From: Nocardia huaxiensis
Lineage (GTDB): Bacteria; Actinomycetota; Actinomycetes; Mycobacteriales; Mycobacteriaceae
Length of the DNA: 64,000 nucleotides
Reading direction: 5' to 3'
Assembly: GCF_013744875.1 (NCBI RefSeq)
Contig: NZ_CP059399.1
Coordinates: 1,116,001 to 1,180,000 of the forward strand
Positions 1 to 11,914 of the stretch are shown piece by piece. A program made the position numbers and the translations under genes. The notes under the pieces were generated by a model, which saw only the letters and a program-made list of their open reading frames with translations, made no database searches and was not told the origin of the DNA. Positions within the stretch are counted from its first letter, which is position 1, and each line of letters starts with the position of its first letter.

Positions 1-3000
1 AGCGGACAGCGGTGACGGTGCGATTCGACCTCGAATTCGATATCGCGGACAAGGATTCGGAGACGGTCCTCACGCTGCGCTACGACACCGCGCTGTTCGA
101 CCCGGAGACCGCGCGGATGCTGGTGCGGCGCTACGAGAGTGTGCTCACCCAGCTGAGCGCCGATCCCGGCCTGCTGGTGTGGGCGGTCGACATCGTGGAC
201 CCGGCCGAACGATTGCGGCTGCTGCGCGACTGGAACGACACCGGCGCCATGCCGCCGATCCTTCTGCCCGAGTTGCTCTCTCGTGCGGCGGCGGCAGCTC
301 CGGACGCCGATGCCGTGGTGTTCGACGGTCGCGCACTGACCTATCGGCAGCTGGATGAACAGTCGAATCGACTGGCCCGCTGCCTGATCCGCACGGGTGC
401 CGGACCCGAGCAGGTGGTGGCCGTCGCGCTGCGGCGATCGCTGGAATGGGTCATCGCGCTGTGGGCGGTGGCCAAGGCGGGTGCGGCCTACCTGCCCGTG
501 GATCCGGAGCATCCGCGCGAGCGCATCGCGCACATGCTCGCGGATTCCGCTGCGATGCTGGGTCTTACGATCGAATCCGTCGCCGCCGGACTACCGGCCT
601 TGCCCGAGCCTGCGCGGCCGTGGCTGCTGCTGGACGCTCCGGACCTGCTCGAGGAACTCGCTCGCACCGATCCCGGCGCGGTGACCGACGCGATCCGGGT
701 GCGGCCCCTGCGCTTGCTCGACACCGCTTATCTCATCTACACCTCGGGGTCGACCGGCACCCCGAAGGGCGTCGCGGTGACGCACGCGGGGCTTGCCGAT
801 GTCGCGCACGCCCAGTCGGAACACTGTGCACCGGAGCAGGATTCGCGAGTCCTCCAGCTGGCGTCCCCGAGCTTCGACGCCTCCGTCTGGGAGGTGTTGC
901 TCGCGGTGGGCGCGGCCGCCACGCTGGTCGTCGCGGATCCCGATGTCTTCGGTGGGCTCGAGCTCACGGAAATGCTGCGCCGGGACCGCATTACGCACGC
1001 CTTCGTCACCCCCGCGGTGCTGGCGGGCATGGACGCCGCCGGGCTGTCCGGTCCCGATTCCGCGTTGGCCGTGCTGGTGACCGGCGGCGAGATGGTCGCC
1101 CCGGCCGTGGCCGCGCGGTGGTCGGCGGGCCGCACGCTGCTGATCGCCTACGGCCCCACCGAAACCACGATCATCTCCACCCTGAGCAGCCCGTACACCG
1201 ACGGACCGGTCACGATCGGCGGCCCGGATACGGGCGTCCGCTGCTACGTCCTCGACGACCGGCTGTCCCTGGTCCCGCCCGGCGTCGCGGGGGAGCTCTA
1301 CCTGGCGGGCTCCGGTGTCGCGCGCGGCTATCACGCCCGGCCCGCGCTCACCGCCGCGCGATTCGTCCCGGATCCGTTCACCGGCGGTCGCATGTACCGC
1401 ACCGGGGACATGGTGCGCCACCGCGCGAACGGTGAACTGGAGTTCCTGGGCCGCAACGATTCTCAGGTCAAGCTGCGGGGCGTCCGCATCGAGCTGGGCG
1501 AGATCGAAGCCGCGGTGACCGCTGTGCCCGGCATCGCCCAGGCCGTGGCCACCGTGGCCGGCGATCTCCCCGGAGATCCCAGAATCGTGGCGTACGCGGT
1601 GCCCGATTCCCGGGATGCCGGGGATCGGCCCACCCCCGACAGCGTGCGGGACGCCGTCGCGGAACGCCTGCCCGCCACCATGGTCCCGGCGACCATCGTG
1701 TTCTGCGATCGGCTGCCCCTGACCGGCAACGGCAAGCTCGACCGCGCGGCCCTCCGCGTACCCGCGCCCACCGCCGCACCCGTGCGTGCCCCGCACACCT
1801 CCGTGGCGGCGGCGGTAGCGCAGGTCTTCGCCGAGGTCCTCGAACTGCCGCGGGCGGGTGCGGACACCCATTTCTTCCAGGAGGGCGGCAACTCCCTCAG
1901 CGCGACCCGGGTGGCGGCCCGGCTGGGCGCGACGCTGGGCACACACATCCCGGTGCGCGAAATCTTCGAGGCACCGACGGTCGCCGCCCTGGCCGAGCGC
2001 ATCGAAGCCCCGACGGTCACCGCACCGGCAGATCACATCGAGGCCCCGATGGTCGCGGCCCGTCCGCTTCCGGCAGCCACGTCACGGACCGAAGTCGTCC
2101 CCCTGTCCTACGCCCAGCAGCGCCTGTGGCTGCTGCACCGCCTCGCCCCTGACTCCCCGGCCTACAACATCCCCCTGGTGCTGCGGCTGCGCGGGCGGCT
2201 GGACCTCGACGCTCTGCGGACAGCGGTGCGCTATGTCCTGACCCGGCACGAGAGCCTGCGCACCTACTACCCGGAGCTCGAGGGAACCGTCTGCCAGCGG
2301 TCGATCCCGGTCGAACTGCTCACCGCGCATGCGGAGGACGCCGCCCCACCATCCCCCCGTCATCCCGGCGTGCTTTTAGCCGGGATCCACCGCACCGGAA
2401 TACCCACCGGCACTGTGGATTCCGGCCGAGAGCAGGCCGGAATGACCGGGGCGTTGGCCGAGTTCTGCGCTGCGCCGTTCGACCTCCTGGCCGAGGTGCC
2501 GGTTCGCGCGGCCCTGTTCACCGTGACCGAGTCGGCCGATGCGGGGGAGTGGCTGCTGGCCTTCGTCGTTCACCACGCGAATGCGGATGGCTTCTCGCTC
2601 GGCCCGCTGGCTCGCGATCTGGCGGAAGGGTATTCGGCGGCGCTGGCGGCGAGGGTGCCGGATCGTCCCGCGCTGTCGATGCAGTACGCCGACTACACAC
2701 TGTGGCAGCGCACCGTCCTCGGGTCGGCGGACGATGCCGATTCCGAGCTGCGCCGCCAGATCGACTACTGGACAACAGCTCTCGCGGGTCTTCCGGAGGA
2801 GATCGGGCTTGCGCTGGATCGGCCTCGCCCGGCGTGGGTTTCGCAGCGCGGAGCGACTGTCGCCGTGGAGATCCCGGCGGAGACGGCAGAGCGTCTGCGC
2901 ACCGTGGCCCGCGAGTACGACTGCACGCTGTTCATGACCCTGCATGCCGGGCTCGCGGTATTGCTGTCCGCTTGGTCGGGCAACGGTGACATTGCCATCG

Positions 3001-6000
3001 GCACACCCGTGGCGGGTCGCGGTGCGGCCAAGCTGGACGAGCTCGTCGGCATGTTCGTGAACACGCTGGTGCTGCGCACGGAAGTGGCTGCGGCCGAACT
3101 GTTCTCGCGGTTCATGGCACGCGTCCGCGATATCGACCTGGAGGCGTTCGCGCACGCGGAGGTGCCGTTCGAGCAGGTGGTGGAGGCGCTCGATCCCCCG
3201 CGTTCGCCGTCCCGGCATCCGCTGTTCCAGGTCATGCTTTCCCTGCAGGATCTGGAGCAGGTACGACCGGAACTGCCCGGCCTGCACGCCGATCCGGTCA
3301 TCCTGCCCGCCACCACGTCCCGCTTCGACCTCGAATTCGTGGTGGCACAGTCAGATTCGGGTGTGACGCTGAACGTGCAGTACGCCACCGACCTGTTCGA
3401 TCAGCACACCGTGGCGGCTCTCACACAGCGATACCTACAACTGCTGGAACAGATTTCGATTGATCCGCGGGTTCCCACCGCCCGTCTCGGAATACTGAGC
3501 CGGTCCGAATATCGGCAGATCGTCGAAGACTGGAACCGCACCGAACCCGCGGACCACCCCGTCCTGCTCCCGGACCTGCTCGCCACGGCCGTGCGCCGCG
3601 CACCGCAGACCGACGCCGTACGCTGCGGCGAGGCGGCTCTCACCTATATCGAATTGCGCGGCCTGGCCGCCGATCTCGCGCGCAGCCTGGCGGCCCTCGA
3701 TATCGGCGCGGAAGACGTGGTGGCCCTGGGCATCCCGCGCTCGCTGCCCTGGGTGGTGGCCTTCTGGGGTGTCGCTCGCACGGGCGCGGCCTTCATGCCG
3801 GTGGATCCGGGTTTCCCGGACAGCCGCCGGGCCGCCGTGCTCGCCGACGCTGCGGCCCGCATCGTCATCACGGTCGAAGAACATGCCGAGGCGTTCACGG
3901 CACTGCCCGGCCTGTGCGTGATCGTGCTCGGTGCGGGCGGTGAGATCGCCCGAATCCTCTCGCCCGGCCCGGCCGCCGCCCGCATGGACGCCCTGCCGCC
4001 GATCGTCCCGATCCGTCCCGCCAACGCCGCCTACGTCATTCACACCTCGGGCTCGACCGGTCGCCCCAAGGGCGTGGTGGTCGGTCACGAGGGCCTGGCG
4101 AATATGGTGGCCGCGCAGGCGCATTCCATCGGGGCCGACGAGAAGTCCCGCATACTGTGCGTCGCCTCACCGAGTTTCGACGTCTCGGTCTGGGAGCTGG
4201 TGCTCGCGGTGAGCGCCGCGGCGACCCTGGTGGTCGCGCCACCGGAGGTCTGCGCCGGGGAACCGCTCGCCCGGCTGATGCGCCAGGAACGCGTCACGCA
4301 CGCCTTCGTGACGCCGGCCGTCCTGGCCTGCACCAGCCCGAAGGGCCTGCGGAGCCTGGCCGCGGTGATCACGGGCGGCGAGGCGTGCACCCGGTCCGTG
4401 GTCGAAACATGGGGTAAGGGCAGGCGTTTCGTGAACGCCTACGGCCCCACCGAGGCCACCGTCATCGCCACCATGAGCGGCGCGCTCGCGGCGGATCGAC
4501 CGATCACCATCGGGACTCCGGCGGCGGGTGTGCGCTGCTACGTCCTCGACGGCTGCCTGCGCCCGGTTCCCGCCGGTGCGACCGGCGAGCTGTACCTGGG
4601 CGGTGCGGGATTGGCGCGCGGCTACCTGGTCCGCCCCGGGCTCACCGCTGCCCGGTTCGTCGCGGACCCGTTCGGCGGCGGTGAAAGGCTCTACCGCACC
4701 GGCGATCTCGTGAGCTGGTCGGCCGACGGCGAGCTCAGCTGTCACGGCCGGACCGATGCTCAGGTGAAACTGCGCGGAATCCGGGTGGAGCTGGCGGAGA
4801 TCGAGGCCGCCGTCGCCGCCGCACCTCGGGTCGCGCACGCCGTCGCCCGGCACGTGGACGGTCCGGCCGGTGGATCGCTGGTCGCGTACGTGGTGCCGGA
4901 GCACGGTGCGGCGCTGAAAGCGGACAAGATCGCAGCCATTGCGGCGCAACGACTTCCGGACTATCTGGTGCCCGCCGTCGTGGTCCTCGACAGCCTGCCC
5001 GTGCTGCGGAACGGCAAGGTCGATCGCTCGGCCCTGCCGCCGCCCCCGCCCGTGGCCGGGCGGCAGTACCGGCGACCGTCGACCGCCGCGCAGAAGGCGG
5101 TGGCCGCGGCCTTCACCGAGGTGCTCGCCCTCGACCGCGCCGGCCTGGACGACGACTTCTTCGCCCTGGGCGGCAATTCGCTGGCCGCCGTCCGGGTTCT
5201 GTCGCTCCTGGACGGCAGGGTCGCCCTGCGCGACCTGTTCGAGGCCCCGACCGTGGCCGCTCTGGCGCAGCGGCTGCGGGAGCGTCCGGTCGCCGACGAC
5301 CCGTATGCGATCGTGCATCCACTGCGCCCGGGCACCGCCACACCGCTGTTCTGCATCCACCCCGGTGGCGGATTGTCCTGGCCCTACGCCGGTTTGCTGC
5401 CCCACCTCGATCCGACGGCGGCGCTGTACGGCATTCAGGACCCGTGGGTGGTGCACGCCGAGCCGCCCATGGCCACCGTCGCCGACTACGCCGACCGGTA
5501 CATCCGGGAGATCCGGCGAACGCAACCGACCGGCCCGTACCGCCTGCTCGGCTGGTCCCTCGGCGGCCGCATCGCCCATGAGATCGCGGTCCGCCTCCAG
5601 GCTCGAGGCGAACAGATCGTCCTGCTCGCACTCATGGATTCCACCGCCGAGAACGACTCGACCGCGCCGACCACACAGTCGGAAGTTACGGACGCGGCGT
5701 GGCGCGAGCTCTTGGGCACGGCCTCCAGCGCTCAGGTGGCCGCGACTCTCCCCGCCGACCTGATCGAGCGGGCCACGGCCGCGCTGACCAGATGGGTTCC
5801 CGGTGCCCCCAGCGGCGTATTCACCGGCGACATCCTGCATTTCACCGCCGCCCGGGAGACCGGCCGCACCCGGTGCCCGGCCGAGAGCTGGTCCGCGCAC
5901 CTCACCGGCCGGGTGATCGACATCCCCGTCGATGCCACTCACATCGGCCTGGCTCACCCCGGCCCGCTCGCCCGCATCGGCGCGACTCTGGCCGAGCATT

Positions 6001-6014
6001 GGAACCCGGCGTGA
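1..6014 (+). CDS. Nonribosomal peptide synthetase, C-terminal part (C-A-PCP-C-A-PCP-TE)
   Basis: The reading frame is open from the window edge, so the true start lies upstream. Numbering from the GTG at 12: the end of a condensation domain (to about residue 70); an adenylation domain with [10 protein letters not shown] near 245, AYGPTETT near 380, YRTGDM near 462 and NGKLDR near 574; a carrier domain with GGNSLS (Ser near 628); a condensation domain from about 696 with HHANADG at 854; a second adenylation domain ([10 protein letters not shown] near 1344, [20 protein letters not shown]); a second carrier (GGNSLA, Ser near 1723); and a thioesterase with GWSLGG (Ser near 1849) and a His near 1977-1982. 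The thioesterase makes this the release module. Aligning to the PheA positions by eye gives binding-pocket readings of about DAWFVGAIIK and DVWFIGAVIK, which I cannot assign to amino acids. No epimerisation domain is seen. The second condensation domain carries a repeat-derived insertion. The stop overlaps the next gene. Confidence 0.95.
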   Translation, partial: RTAVTVRFDLEFDIADKDSETVLTLRYDTALFDPETARMLVRRYESVLTQLSADPGLLVWAVDIVDPAERLRLLRDWNDTGAMPPILLPELLSRAAAAAPDADAVVFDGRALTYRQLDEQSNRLARCLIRTGAGPEQVVAVALRRSLEWVIALWAVAKAGAAYLPVDPEHPRERIAHMLADSAAMLGLTIESVAAGLPALPEPARPWLLLDAPDLLEELARTDPGAVTDAIRVRPLRLLDTAYLIYTSGSTGTPKGVAVTHAGLADVAHAQSEHCAPEQDSRVLQLASPSFDASVWEVLLAVGAAATLVVADPDVFGGLELTEMLRRDRITHAFVTPAVLAGMDAAGLSGPDSALAVLVTGGEMVAPAVAARWSAGRTLLIAYGPTETTIISTLSSPYTDGPVTIGGPDTGVRCYVLDDRLSLVPPGVAGELYLAGSGVARGYHARPALTAARFVPDPFTGGRMYRTGDMVRHRANGELEFLGRNDSQVKLRGVRIELGEIEAAVTAVPGIAQAVATVAGDLPGDPRIVAYAVPDSRDAGDRPTPDSVRDAVAERLPATMVPATIVFCDRLPLTGNGKLDRAALRVPAPTAAPVRAPHTSVAAAVAQVFAEVLELPRAGADTHFFQEGGNSLSATRVAARLGATLGTHIPVREIFEAPTVAALAERIEAPTVTAPADHIEAPMVAARPLPAATSRTEVVPLSYAQQRLWLLHRLAPDSPAYNIPLVLRLRGRLDLDALRTAVRYVLTRHESLRTYYPELEGTVCQRSIPVELLTAHAEDAAPPSPRHPGVLLAGIHRTGIPTGTVDSGREQAGMTGALAEFCAAPFDLLAEVPVRAALFTVTESADAGEWLLAFVVHHANADGFSLGPLARDLAEGYSAALAARVPDRPALSMQYADYTLWQRTVLGSADDADSELRRQIDYWTTALAGLPEEIGLALDRPRPAWVSQRGATVAVEIPAETAERLRTVAREYDCTLFMTLHAGLAVLLSAWSGNGDIAIGTPVAGRGAAKLDELVGMFVNTLVLRTEVAAAELFSRFMARVRDIDLEAFAHAEVPFEQVVEALDPPRSPSRHPLFQVMLSLQDLEQVRPELPGLHADPVILPATTSRFDLEFVVAQSDSGVTLNVQYATDLFDQHTVAALTQRYLQLLEQISIDPRVPTARLGILSRSEYRQIVEDWNRTEPADHPVLLPDLLATAVRRAPQTDAVRCGEAALTYIELRGLAADLARSLAALDIGAEDVVALGIPRSLPWVVAFWGVARTGAAFMPVDPGFPDSRRAAVLADAAARIVITVEEHAEAFTALPGLCVIVLGAGGEIARILSPGPAAARMDALPPIVPIRPANAAYVIHTSGSTGRPKGVVVGHEGLANMVAAQAHSIGADEKSRILCVASPSFDVSVWELVLAVSAAATLVVAPPEVCAGEPLARLMRQERVTHAFVTPAVLACTSPKGLRSLAAVITGGEACTRSVVETWGKGRRFVNAYGPTEATVIATMSGALAADRPITIGTPAAGVRCYVLDGCLRPVPAGATGELYLGGAGLARGYLVRPGLTAARFVADPFGGGERLYRTGDLVSWSADGELSCHGRTDAQVKLRGIRVELAEIEAAVAAAPRVAHAVARHVDGPAGGSLVAYVVPEHGAALKADKIAAIAAQRLPDYLVPAVVVLDSLPVLRNGKVDRSALPPPPPVAGRQYRRPSTAAQKAVAAAFTEVLALDRAGLDDDFFALGGNSLAAVRVLSLLDGRVALRDLFEAPTVAALAQRLRERPVADDPYAIVHPLRPGTATPLFCIHPGGGLSWPYAGLLPHLDPTAALYGIQDPWVVHAEPPMATVADYADRYIREIRRTQPTGPYRLLGWSLGGRIAHEIAVRLQARGEQIVLLALMDSTAENDSTAPTTQSEVTDAAWRELLGTASSAQVAATLPADLIERATAALTRWVPGAPSGVFTGDILHFTAARETGRTRCPAESWSAHLTGRVIDIPVDATHIGLAHPGPLARIGATLAEHWNPA
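2359..2445. repeat. 87-bp inverted-repeat element inserted in frame in the NRPS
   Basis: Two 32-nt arms (2359-2390 and 2414-2445) are inverted copies matching at 26 of 32 positions, separated by 23 bp. Each arm is itself a small hairpin (ATCCCGGC / GCCGGGAT around a nine-base loop). The left arm matches 28 of 30 bases of a copy at 63173-63202. The element is exactly 29 codons long, so it keeps the reading frame. It adds a Gly/Thr-rich stretch to a variable part of the condensation domain, before its HHxxxDG motif. It resembles REP- or MITE-like palindromes; it carries no transposase. Confidence 0.8.
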
Positions 6015-8491
6015 CCCACCTCCCGGAGGCCATCCGGGTGGTGGGCGCGCGCGTCCACAATCTGCGGGACATCGATGTGGATGTCCCGCTGTGGTCCTGG
6101 GTCGCCATTACCGGGCTGTCCGGTTCGGGGAAGTCCTCGCTGGCCATGGATGTGCTGTACGCCGAGGGCTATCAGCGTTTCCTCGACGGCCTGTCCACCT
6201 ACACCCGCCGCCGCATCAGTCAGGCCGAGCGCCCGGATGTGGACCGCATCGACTATCTGCCCGCCACCCTCGCCCTGAAGCAGCGCCCGCCGGTTCCGGG
6301 CCGCCGCAGCACCGTCGGCACCATGACCGAGGTGTACAACGTGCTGCGGCTCATGTACTCGCGTCTCGGTTCACACCTGTGCCCCAACGGTTTCCGGCTG
6401 CCACCGTCCCTCGATGCGGCCATGCGCGGCTACGCCGACGTCCCGGAGTGCGGCGGCCGGTTCGAGCTGCCGGGTGCGGAATCCTTCGCCTTCGACAGTT
6501 TCGGCGCGTGCCCGCGCTGCGGCGGCCTCGGCACGGTGGACGAGATCGACGACGCGGCACTGATCCCGAATCCGGATCTCACCATCGAAGGGGGAGCGGT
6601 CGCCCCGTGGAAGCTGCCGCTGCGGGATTTCCAGCCGCAGATCGCCGCCCAGCTCGGCGTGCGCATCGACGTGCCGTATCGCGAACTCACGCAGCGGGAG
6701 AAGAACATCGTCCTCGACGGGCCCGCGGTGAAGCGGCATGTCGTGGTGACCACCAAATCCGGCCGGGCCGCCGAACTCAACGGCACCTACGAGAATGCCC
6801 GTGCGGCCGTGCGGCATTCGCTGGCCAATGCGAGCAGCGAGACCACCCGCGAGCGGCTGGGCAAGTTCTTCACCCTGCACACCTGCCCGGATTGCCGCGG
6901 CACCCGGCTGCGGCCCGAGGCGCTCACCACCCTGGTGGACGGCCGCGACATCGCCGTCACCAGCGCGCTCACCCTGGCCGAATTGCAGTCCTGGGCACCG
7001 GGATTGCCGCAGCGGCTGCCCGCCGAGCTGGATGAGCTCGCGAAAAGGCTGACAGCCGAGTTCATCCGGACCATGGAGCCGCTGCTCACCCTGGGCCTCG
7101 GCTACCTGACCCTGGAGCGCGCCGGGGAATCGCTGTCCACCGGTGAGCGGCAACGGATTCAGCTGACCTCCACGCTGCAGGCGCGGTCCACCGGCATGCT
7201 GTACGTGCTCGACGAACCCTCCATCGGCCTGCACCCAGCCAATGTCGAGGGCCTGCGCGAGGTCATCCGCGCCCTCGTCGACAACGGCAATTCGGTGGTC
7301 ATGGTGGATCACGAGGCGGATCTGCTGCGCGGGGCCGATCACCTCATCGAAATGGGGCCGGGCGCGGGCCGGGCAGGCGGCACGGTCGTGGCGCAGGGCA
7401 GCGTGGAAACCGTGGCCGCCGACCCGAATTCGGTGACCGGACCGTATCTTTCCGGGCAGGCGGACATCCACGTCCGCAAACAGCGCCAGGTACAGGCGGG
7501 CGACGAACACCTCGAGCTCACCGTCGGCGACTTCTACACCCTGCACCAGGTGACGGCCCGCATTCCGGTCGAGCGGCTCACGCTCGTGACCGGCGTATCC
7601 GGTTCCGGCAAAACGAGTCTCATCCTCGACAGCCTGGTGCCCGCACTCGCCCGGACCTTCGCCCACGAGCAATTGCCCGGGCACGTGGCGAAACTCGACG
7701 CGGGCGGCATCCGCCGCGTCGTCACCGTGGACTCCACCCCCATCGGCAACAACAGCCGCTCCACCCCCGCCACCTACTCGGGTGCGCTCGACGGCATCCG
7801 CGCCCTCTTCGCCGCCACCCCGCTCGCCCGCGAACGACACTGGGGCGCTGGGCGTTTCTCCTACAACGTGAAGGGCGGCCAGTGCCCGACCTGCGCGGGA
7901 CTCGGCGAAGTGTCGCTGGATGTGCAGTACCTGCCGGACATGACGCTCACCTGCCCGGCCTGCCACGGCGCCCGCTACAACCCGGAAACCCTCGAGGTGC
8001 GGGTGGACGGCCTCACCATCGCCGATGTCCTGGCCCTCACCGTCGCCGACGCCGCCGACCGCTACGCCGGCGCCCCGCGCATCGGCCAGCCGCTGGCGGC
8101 GCTGCGCGAGGTCGGCCTCGGCTACCTCCATCTGGGCGAACCCACGCCCTACCTGTCCGGCGGTGAAGCGCAGCGCATGCGGCTGGCCGGCGGATTGCGG
8201 GCGAGCCAGCGGCACATCCTCTACGTCTTCGACGAACCGACCACCGGCCTGCATCCCCGCGATGTGGCGACCCTGCTCGGCGTGTTCGACCGGCTGCTGC
8301 GTTCGGGCGCGACCATCGTCGCCATCGACCACGACCTCGACATGATCGCCAATGCCGACCATGTCATCGATATGGGCCCCGGCGGCGGACCGGACGGCGG
8401 CCGCATCGTCGCGACCGGGACGCCGCGCGAGATCGCGAAATCGCCGGACAGCCTGACCGGACGCTACCTGCGACGAGCCGAATCCCGGTGA
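6011..8491 (+). CDS. UvrA-like ABC ATPase (excinuclease A paralogue), probable self-resistance
   Basis: An 827-residue tandem ABC ATPase of the UvrA family. First Walker [11 protein letters not shown] near residue 36, signature [11 protein letters not shown], Walker [13 protein letters not shown]; second Walker [11 protein letters not shown] near 530, signature [11 protein letters not shown] and Walker [13 protein letters not shown]. Cysteine pairs of zinc modules are present (CPDC; CPTC and CPAC). It is shorter than housekeeping UvrA (about 940-970 residues), as is usual for UvrA2/DrrC-type paralogues. The GTG start at 6011 overlaps the NRPS stop by 4 nt (GTGA), so the two are translationally coupled; the frame is open further upstream but there only shadows the NRPS. 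DrrC of the daunorubicin producer is a UvrA-like self-resistance protein, so a role protecting DNA from the peptide product is a reasonable inference, not shown here. Confidence 0.9.
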   Translation: MTHLPEAIRVVGARVHNLRDIDVDVPLWSWVAITGLSGSGKSSLAMDVLYAEGYQRFLDGLSTYTRRRISQAERPDVDRIDYLPATLALKQRPPVPGRRSTVGTMTEVYNVLRLMYSRLGSHLCPNGFRLPPSLDAAMRGYADVPECGGRFELPGAESFAFDSFGACPRCGGLGTVDEIDDAALIPNPDLTIEGGAVAPWKLPLRDFQPQIAAQLGVRIDVPYRELTQREKNIVLDGPAVKRHVVVTTKSGRAAELNGTYENARAAVRHSLANASSETTRERLGKFFTLHTCPDCRGTRLRPEALTTLVDGRDIAVTSALTLAELQSWAPGLPQRLPAELDELAKRLTAEFIRTMEPLLTLGLGYLTLERAGESLSTGERQRIQLTSTLQARSTGMLYVLDEPSIGLHPANVEGLREVIRALVDNGNSVVMVDHEADLLRGADHLIEMGPGAGRAGGTVVAQGSVETVAADPNSVTGPYLSGQADIHVRKQRQVQAGDEHLELTVGDFYTLHQVTARIPVERLTLVTGVSGSGKTSLILDSLVPALARTFAHEQLPGHVAKLDAGGIRRVVTVDSTPIGNNSRSTPATYSGALDGIRALFAATPLARERHWGAGRFSYNVKGGQCPTCAGLGEVSLDVQYLPDMTLTCPACHGARYNPETLEVRVDGLTIADVLALTVADAADRYAGAPRIGQPLAALREVGLGYLHLGEPTPYLSGGEAQRMRLAGGLRASQRHILYVFDEPTTGLHPRDVATLLGVFDRLLRSGATIVAIDHDLDMIANADHVIDMGPGGGPDGGRIVATGTPREIAKSPDSLTGRYLRRAESR

Positions 8492-8504
8492 TCTCCAGTA
8501 ATTT

Positions 8505-10769
8505 TCACTGCAAGCCCGGCACCGTGACGGTGACGGCGCACGCGCTGTCCTGCCGGAGGTAGGTGTCCTCCGGAGTCGGCGGATACGTCTCCACCCCCGA
8601 ATCCGGCAGCCAGCTGTAGTCGGTCAAGCGCAGCGGCAGCGGTCCCGCCGGGACGATCAACTCCACGTCCACGCCCTCGGCCGGCGGCGCGAAGAATCGG
8701 AATCCCGCAGTCTCCGAAAGGGTTATCTCCCGACCGGCCACTCGCAGCGATTCGACCGGTGCATCTCCCCAGCGCAGATCGATGCGCGTGGCGGCGCGCG
8801 TGGACCGGACCCGCAATGTCACCTTCCGCTTGCCGTTCTCGGTCGTGTCGGACAGGATCTCCGCGACCGGCGCCGAAATCGACTGTGCACCCGTGGGTTC
8901 GCTCGATACCGCCTTGGGCCACAGTTCGGCGAAGACCCCGCCGGGCGCGGTTCCGCTGACGAAGTTCCGGGTCCAGTCGTCCGGCTGCTGCGTCGAAAGC
9001 CACTGTGCTTCACGCCTGTCCGCATCGAGCGCGTAGATCAGTTGCGACAACCGCGGATGCGCGGCATCCACCTTGTACAGCGCCAGCCCGGTGGCCGTCA
9101 GCACGAGGGTGAGCACCAGCCCGGCCACCGGAATCGCCCACCCGCGCCGCTGCGGCCAGGCATGGGTGAGCGTGAGCATGAGCAATCCGCCCAGCAGCAC
9201 GAGCAGCGGCGCGGCCAGGAACGGAGCGCTGGTGAGCCCGGCCTGCACCCCCGACCACAGCGAGCCGCCGAGGAAAAGCGCTGCCGGAAGCAGGAATACG
9301 GTCAGCACCGGCAGCCGCAGCGACTCCGGCGTCACGAAGGTGAGCGCCACCGCCGCCGCGGCGGCGAACGCGGGCACCATCAGCAGCACCGACGCGGCGG
9401 GAGCCACCGCCGCGAACAGCGCACCGACCACCGTCACGCAGGTCAGCAGGCCGACTCCGGCCGCGGTGGGCCCGAACATCCGGCGCGCGAACACCCACCA
9501 GAACGCGAGCACCGCGACCGACAGCACGATGACCGCCGCCTGATAGAACTCCGGATCGTACGGATCGACCGGCGCGGCGGCGAATTCGGGCCGGATGCGG
9601 CCGACCAGCCACCACCATCCGTACACCACCGCCATGGCCAGCGGCACCGCCACGAATGCCGTTGCCGCGGCGAGCAATACCCGGCGGATGCTCGTCTCCC
9701 CGGCCCGGCGCACCTGCCAGACGATCCACGCCACCAGGGCCAGGGCCAGCACCGCGAGCGCGATCATCACCCACGGCGCCACCACGACCAGCACCCCGAA
9801 GGGCAGCGTGAAATATGCCTTGTCCGCCGGATCGTCCAGTGCGCGCAGATCCCGCTCGCCGAAATCCCGTGCCTGCGCGACGGTATTGTCGCCCAGCTGC
9901 TGCAGGGTCGCGAGGTTCACGTGCGCCGGATCGTCCAGCCGATTGTGGTAGTAGACGCTCTCGCCCACGAAAGCCCAGTCCAGCACCCGCAATCCGCCCG
10001 GCTCGAAGGCGGCGAAGTCGGTATTGCTGCTGGTCTGATCCCCGGCCAGCGCGGTGGTGAGCGAATCGGTGTTCGGACGCGGAACCGCTTGCGCCACAGT
10101 GCGAACCAGATCGCCGTCGGGCCGGGTCAGCCGCCACAGCAGCGGCGGTCCGCCCGCGCCGCGGGCCTCGAGATTGACGACCACGCCGCCGTCCCGGTCG
10201 TAATCACCCGCCGCCACAAAGGCATCCGCGCCGAGCAGCCCCGGTTCCTCGGCGTCGGTGAGCAGCAGCACCACATTGTTGCGCAGCCCGGTTTCGCTCT
10301 CGCGCAGCACGCGGGCCGTCTCCAGGATGGCCGCCACACCGGCCCCGTCATCGTTCGCGCCGGGCGCGGACGGCACGGAGTCATAGTGGGCCGCAAGGTA
10401 AACCGTCCCGGTCGGAGCGGTGCCGGGGATCCGCGCGACAATATTGTCGGCGCGCCCGATGCCGACCTCCGCACGTTTCATGCTTTCGGGCCAGCGTCCG
10501 ATGCCACTGCGAATCTCGGTCTCCAGACCCAGTTTTCGCAGCTCGCCCACGAGATGGTCACGCACCCGGTCGTGTTCGGCCGTGCCGACCGCGTGCGGCC
10601 GCTGCGCGATCTCCTCGATGGTCCGGTACGCCCGTGCGGCGCTGAACACGTCGCCGGGCGCGGAGTCGTCCCGATACCCGTGTGGTTGTTGCTCCCAGGC
10701 CGTCGCCAGCACGACGACGAGCAGTAGTGCGAATGCCAGCAATCCCGAAATCTCTCGACCCACCCGCAT
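8505..10769 (-). CDS. M28-family metallopeptidase with C-terminal membrane domain
   Basis: 754 residues. An N-terminal hydrophobic segment (LLAFALLLVVVLATA) acts as signal or anchor. The zinc aminopeptidase domain shows AAHYDSVPSAPGANDDGAG (His and bridging Asp ligands), LLTDAEEPGLLGADAF (catalytic and ligand Glu) and YYHNRLDDP (late His ligand). From about residue 330 several long hydrophobic segments form a polytopic membrane domain, followed by a soluble C-terminal domain. The active site is therefore likely outside the membrane, acting on peptides or protein N-termini; the substrate is unknown. It is convergent with the UvrA-like gene, with 13 nt between the stops. No ribosome binding site is obvious before the ATG, so a leaderless message is possible. 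Confidence 0.9.
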   Translation of the reverse strand: MRVGREISGLLAFALLLVVVLATAWEQQPHGYRDDSAPGDVFSAARAYRTIEEIAQRPHAVGTAEHDRVRDHLVGELRKLGLETEIRSGIGRWPESMKRAEVGIGRADNIVARIPGTAPTGTVYLAAHYDSVPSAPGANDDGAGVAAILETARVLRESETGLRNNVVLLLTDAEEPGLLGADAFVAAGDYDRDGGVVVNLEARGAGGPPLLWRLTRPDGDLVRTVAQAVPRPNTDSLTTALAGDQTSSNTDFAAFEPGGLRVLDWAFVGESVYYHNRLDDPAHVNLATLQQLGDNTVAQARDFGERDLRALDDPADKAYFTLPFGVLVVVAPWVMIALAVLALALVAWIVWQVRRAGETSIRRVLLAAATAFVAVPLAMAVVYGWWWLVGRIRPEFAAAPVDPYDPEFYQAAVIVLSVAVLAFWWVFARRMFGPTAAGVGLLTCVTVVGALFAAVAPAASVLLMVPAFAAAAAVALTFVTPESLRLPVLTVFLLPAALFLGGSLWSGVQAGLTSAPFLAAPLLVLLGGLLMLTLTHAWPQRRGWAIPVAGLVLTLVLTATGLALYKVDAAHPRLSQLIYALDADRREAQWLSTQQPDDWTRNFVSGTAPGGVFAELWPKAVSSEPTGAQSISAPVAEILSDTTENGKRKVTLRVRSTRAATRIDLRWGDAPVESLRVAGREITLSETAGFRFFAPPAEGVDVELIVPAGPLPLRLTDYSWLPDSGVETYPPTPEDTYLRQDSACAVTVTVPGLQ

Positions 10770-10810
10770 GGTCCGATAGTGGCACGGGAATCGCCCGGCG
10801 GCGTCAGCAA

Positions 10811-11845
10811 TTAGGAGGAGACACGGCCCGCGATCTCCACCAGCCGCGCCGCCGTGGCCAGCTGCGATTCGAAATTACCGTCCAGTTTGGCCAGCATGGT
10901 GGAGATGCCGACCTCGCGATACCGGTCCAGCCGGGCGGCGATATCGTCCGGCGTGCCCAGCAGATTCGTCAGCGAACCGAGTTCGAGCGGGACCGCCGCG
11001 CGGGCCTCGTCCCGCTGCCCGGCCTGCCACAGCCGCGCCACCTCCGCCACCTCGTCGGCGAACCCGAGCCGCCCGAAGGCGGCATTGTAGAAATTGTCGT
11101 CCGCCGCCGCGCCCATCGCGCCGATGGTGAAGGCGTAGCCGTCGGCGTGGCGGCGTTGTGCCGCAGCGGTTTCCGCGGCGCCGCCGGTGATCTCGACCGC
11201 GACCGGCGCGACCAGATCCAGGTCGGCGAGCGAGCGCCCGGCGGATTCGGCGCCCTCGCGCAGCGGGCCGAGGAAGACCTCCGCGCTCTCCGGAATGAAG
11301 GCATTGGCCAGCCAGCCGTCGGCCCGCGCACCCGTCAGCCGCAGATTCGCCGGACCCATGGCGGCCACGTAGACCGGAATGTGAGTGGGCATGACCAGCG
11401 GCGTCAGCGCGCGACCCCGGCTGTCCGGCAGGGGCAGCCGATACACCTGCCCGTCGTGCTCCAGCCGTTCACCGCGGCCGACCTTCCGCACGATCTCGAT
11501 GGTCTCCCGGGTCATCTGCACCGGTTTCCGGAATCGCACGCCGTGAAAACCCTCCATCACGCGCGGCCCCGACACCCCGATGCCGAGTTTGAACCGCTGC
11601 CCCGACAGCGCCTGCAGGGATGCGGCCGAGGTGGCCAGCAGCGCCGGGCTGCGCGAGCCCAGCTGAACCACGAAGGTGCCCAGCTCGATTCGTTCCGTGC
11701 GCGCCGCGACATAGGCGAGGCCGGTGAGCGCGTCGTACCCCCACACCTCCGGCACCCACACCGAGGCGACGCCGAGTCGTTCCAATTCCTGGACGAATTC
11801 GACCGCTCCGGGCAGTCGCGGTTCGATCACCACGCCGATCTTCAT
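10811..11845 (-). CDS. LLM-class (luciferase-like) flavin/F420-dependent oxidoreductase
   Basis: 344 residues with the TIM-barrel pattern of luciferase-like monooxygenases: a KIGVVIEPR first strand, LERLGVASVWVPEVWGYDAL, ERIELGTFVVQLGSRSPALLA, GQRFKLGIGVSGP, and RLDRYREVGISTM at the end. Members in these bacteria commonly use F420; flavin is the alternative and the substrate cannot be read. The start at 11845 is chosen because GAGG lies 6 nt upstream; an ATG two codons earlier (11851) sits directly against that GAGG. It is divergent from the SRPBCC gene across a 69-bp AT-richer promoter region. Confidence 0.88.
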   Translation of the reverse strand: MKIGVVIEPRLPGAVEFVQELERLGVASVWVPEVWGYDALTGLAYVAARTERIELGTFVVQLGSRSPALLATSAASLQALSGQRFKLGIGVSGPRVMEGFHGVRFRKPVQMTRETIEIVRKVGRGERLEHDGQVYRLPLPDSRGRALTPLVMPTHIPVYVAAMGPANLRLTGARADGWLANAFIPESAEVFLGPLREGAESAGRSLADLDLVAPVAVEITGGAAETAAAQRRHADGYAFTIGAMGAAADDNFYNAAFGRLGFADEVAEVARLWQAGQRDEARAAVPLELGSLTNLLGTPDDIAARLDRYREVGISTMLAKLDGNFESQLATAARLVEIAGRVSS

Positions 11846-11914
11846 ACGCATCCTCAGTCTCGCGGTGGCAGTGATTATGCACTCTGCCATAGAACTTAGT
11901 GTTAGTCTCCCGGC

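Noticed and set aside
4167..5999. Long minus-strand open frame inside the NRPS
   Set aside because: Shadow of the conserved NRPS domains; no motif in its own translation. Similar shadows at 591-2036, 6371-8362 and 9042-10727 were dropped for the same reason.
5699..6010. Extended N-terminus of the UvrA-like gene
   Set aside because: This part overlaps the thioesterase in another frame and reads as Arg/Pro-rich filler; the GTG at 6011 gives the family's normal start.
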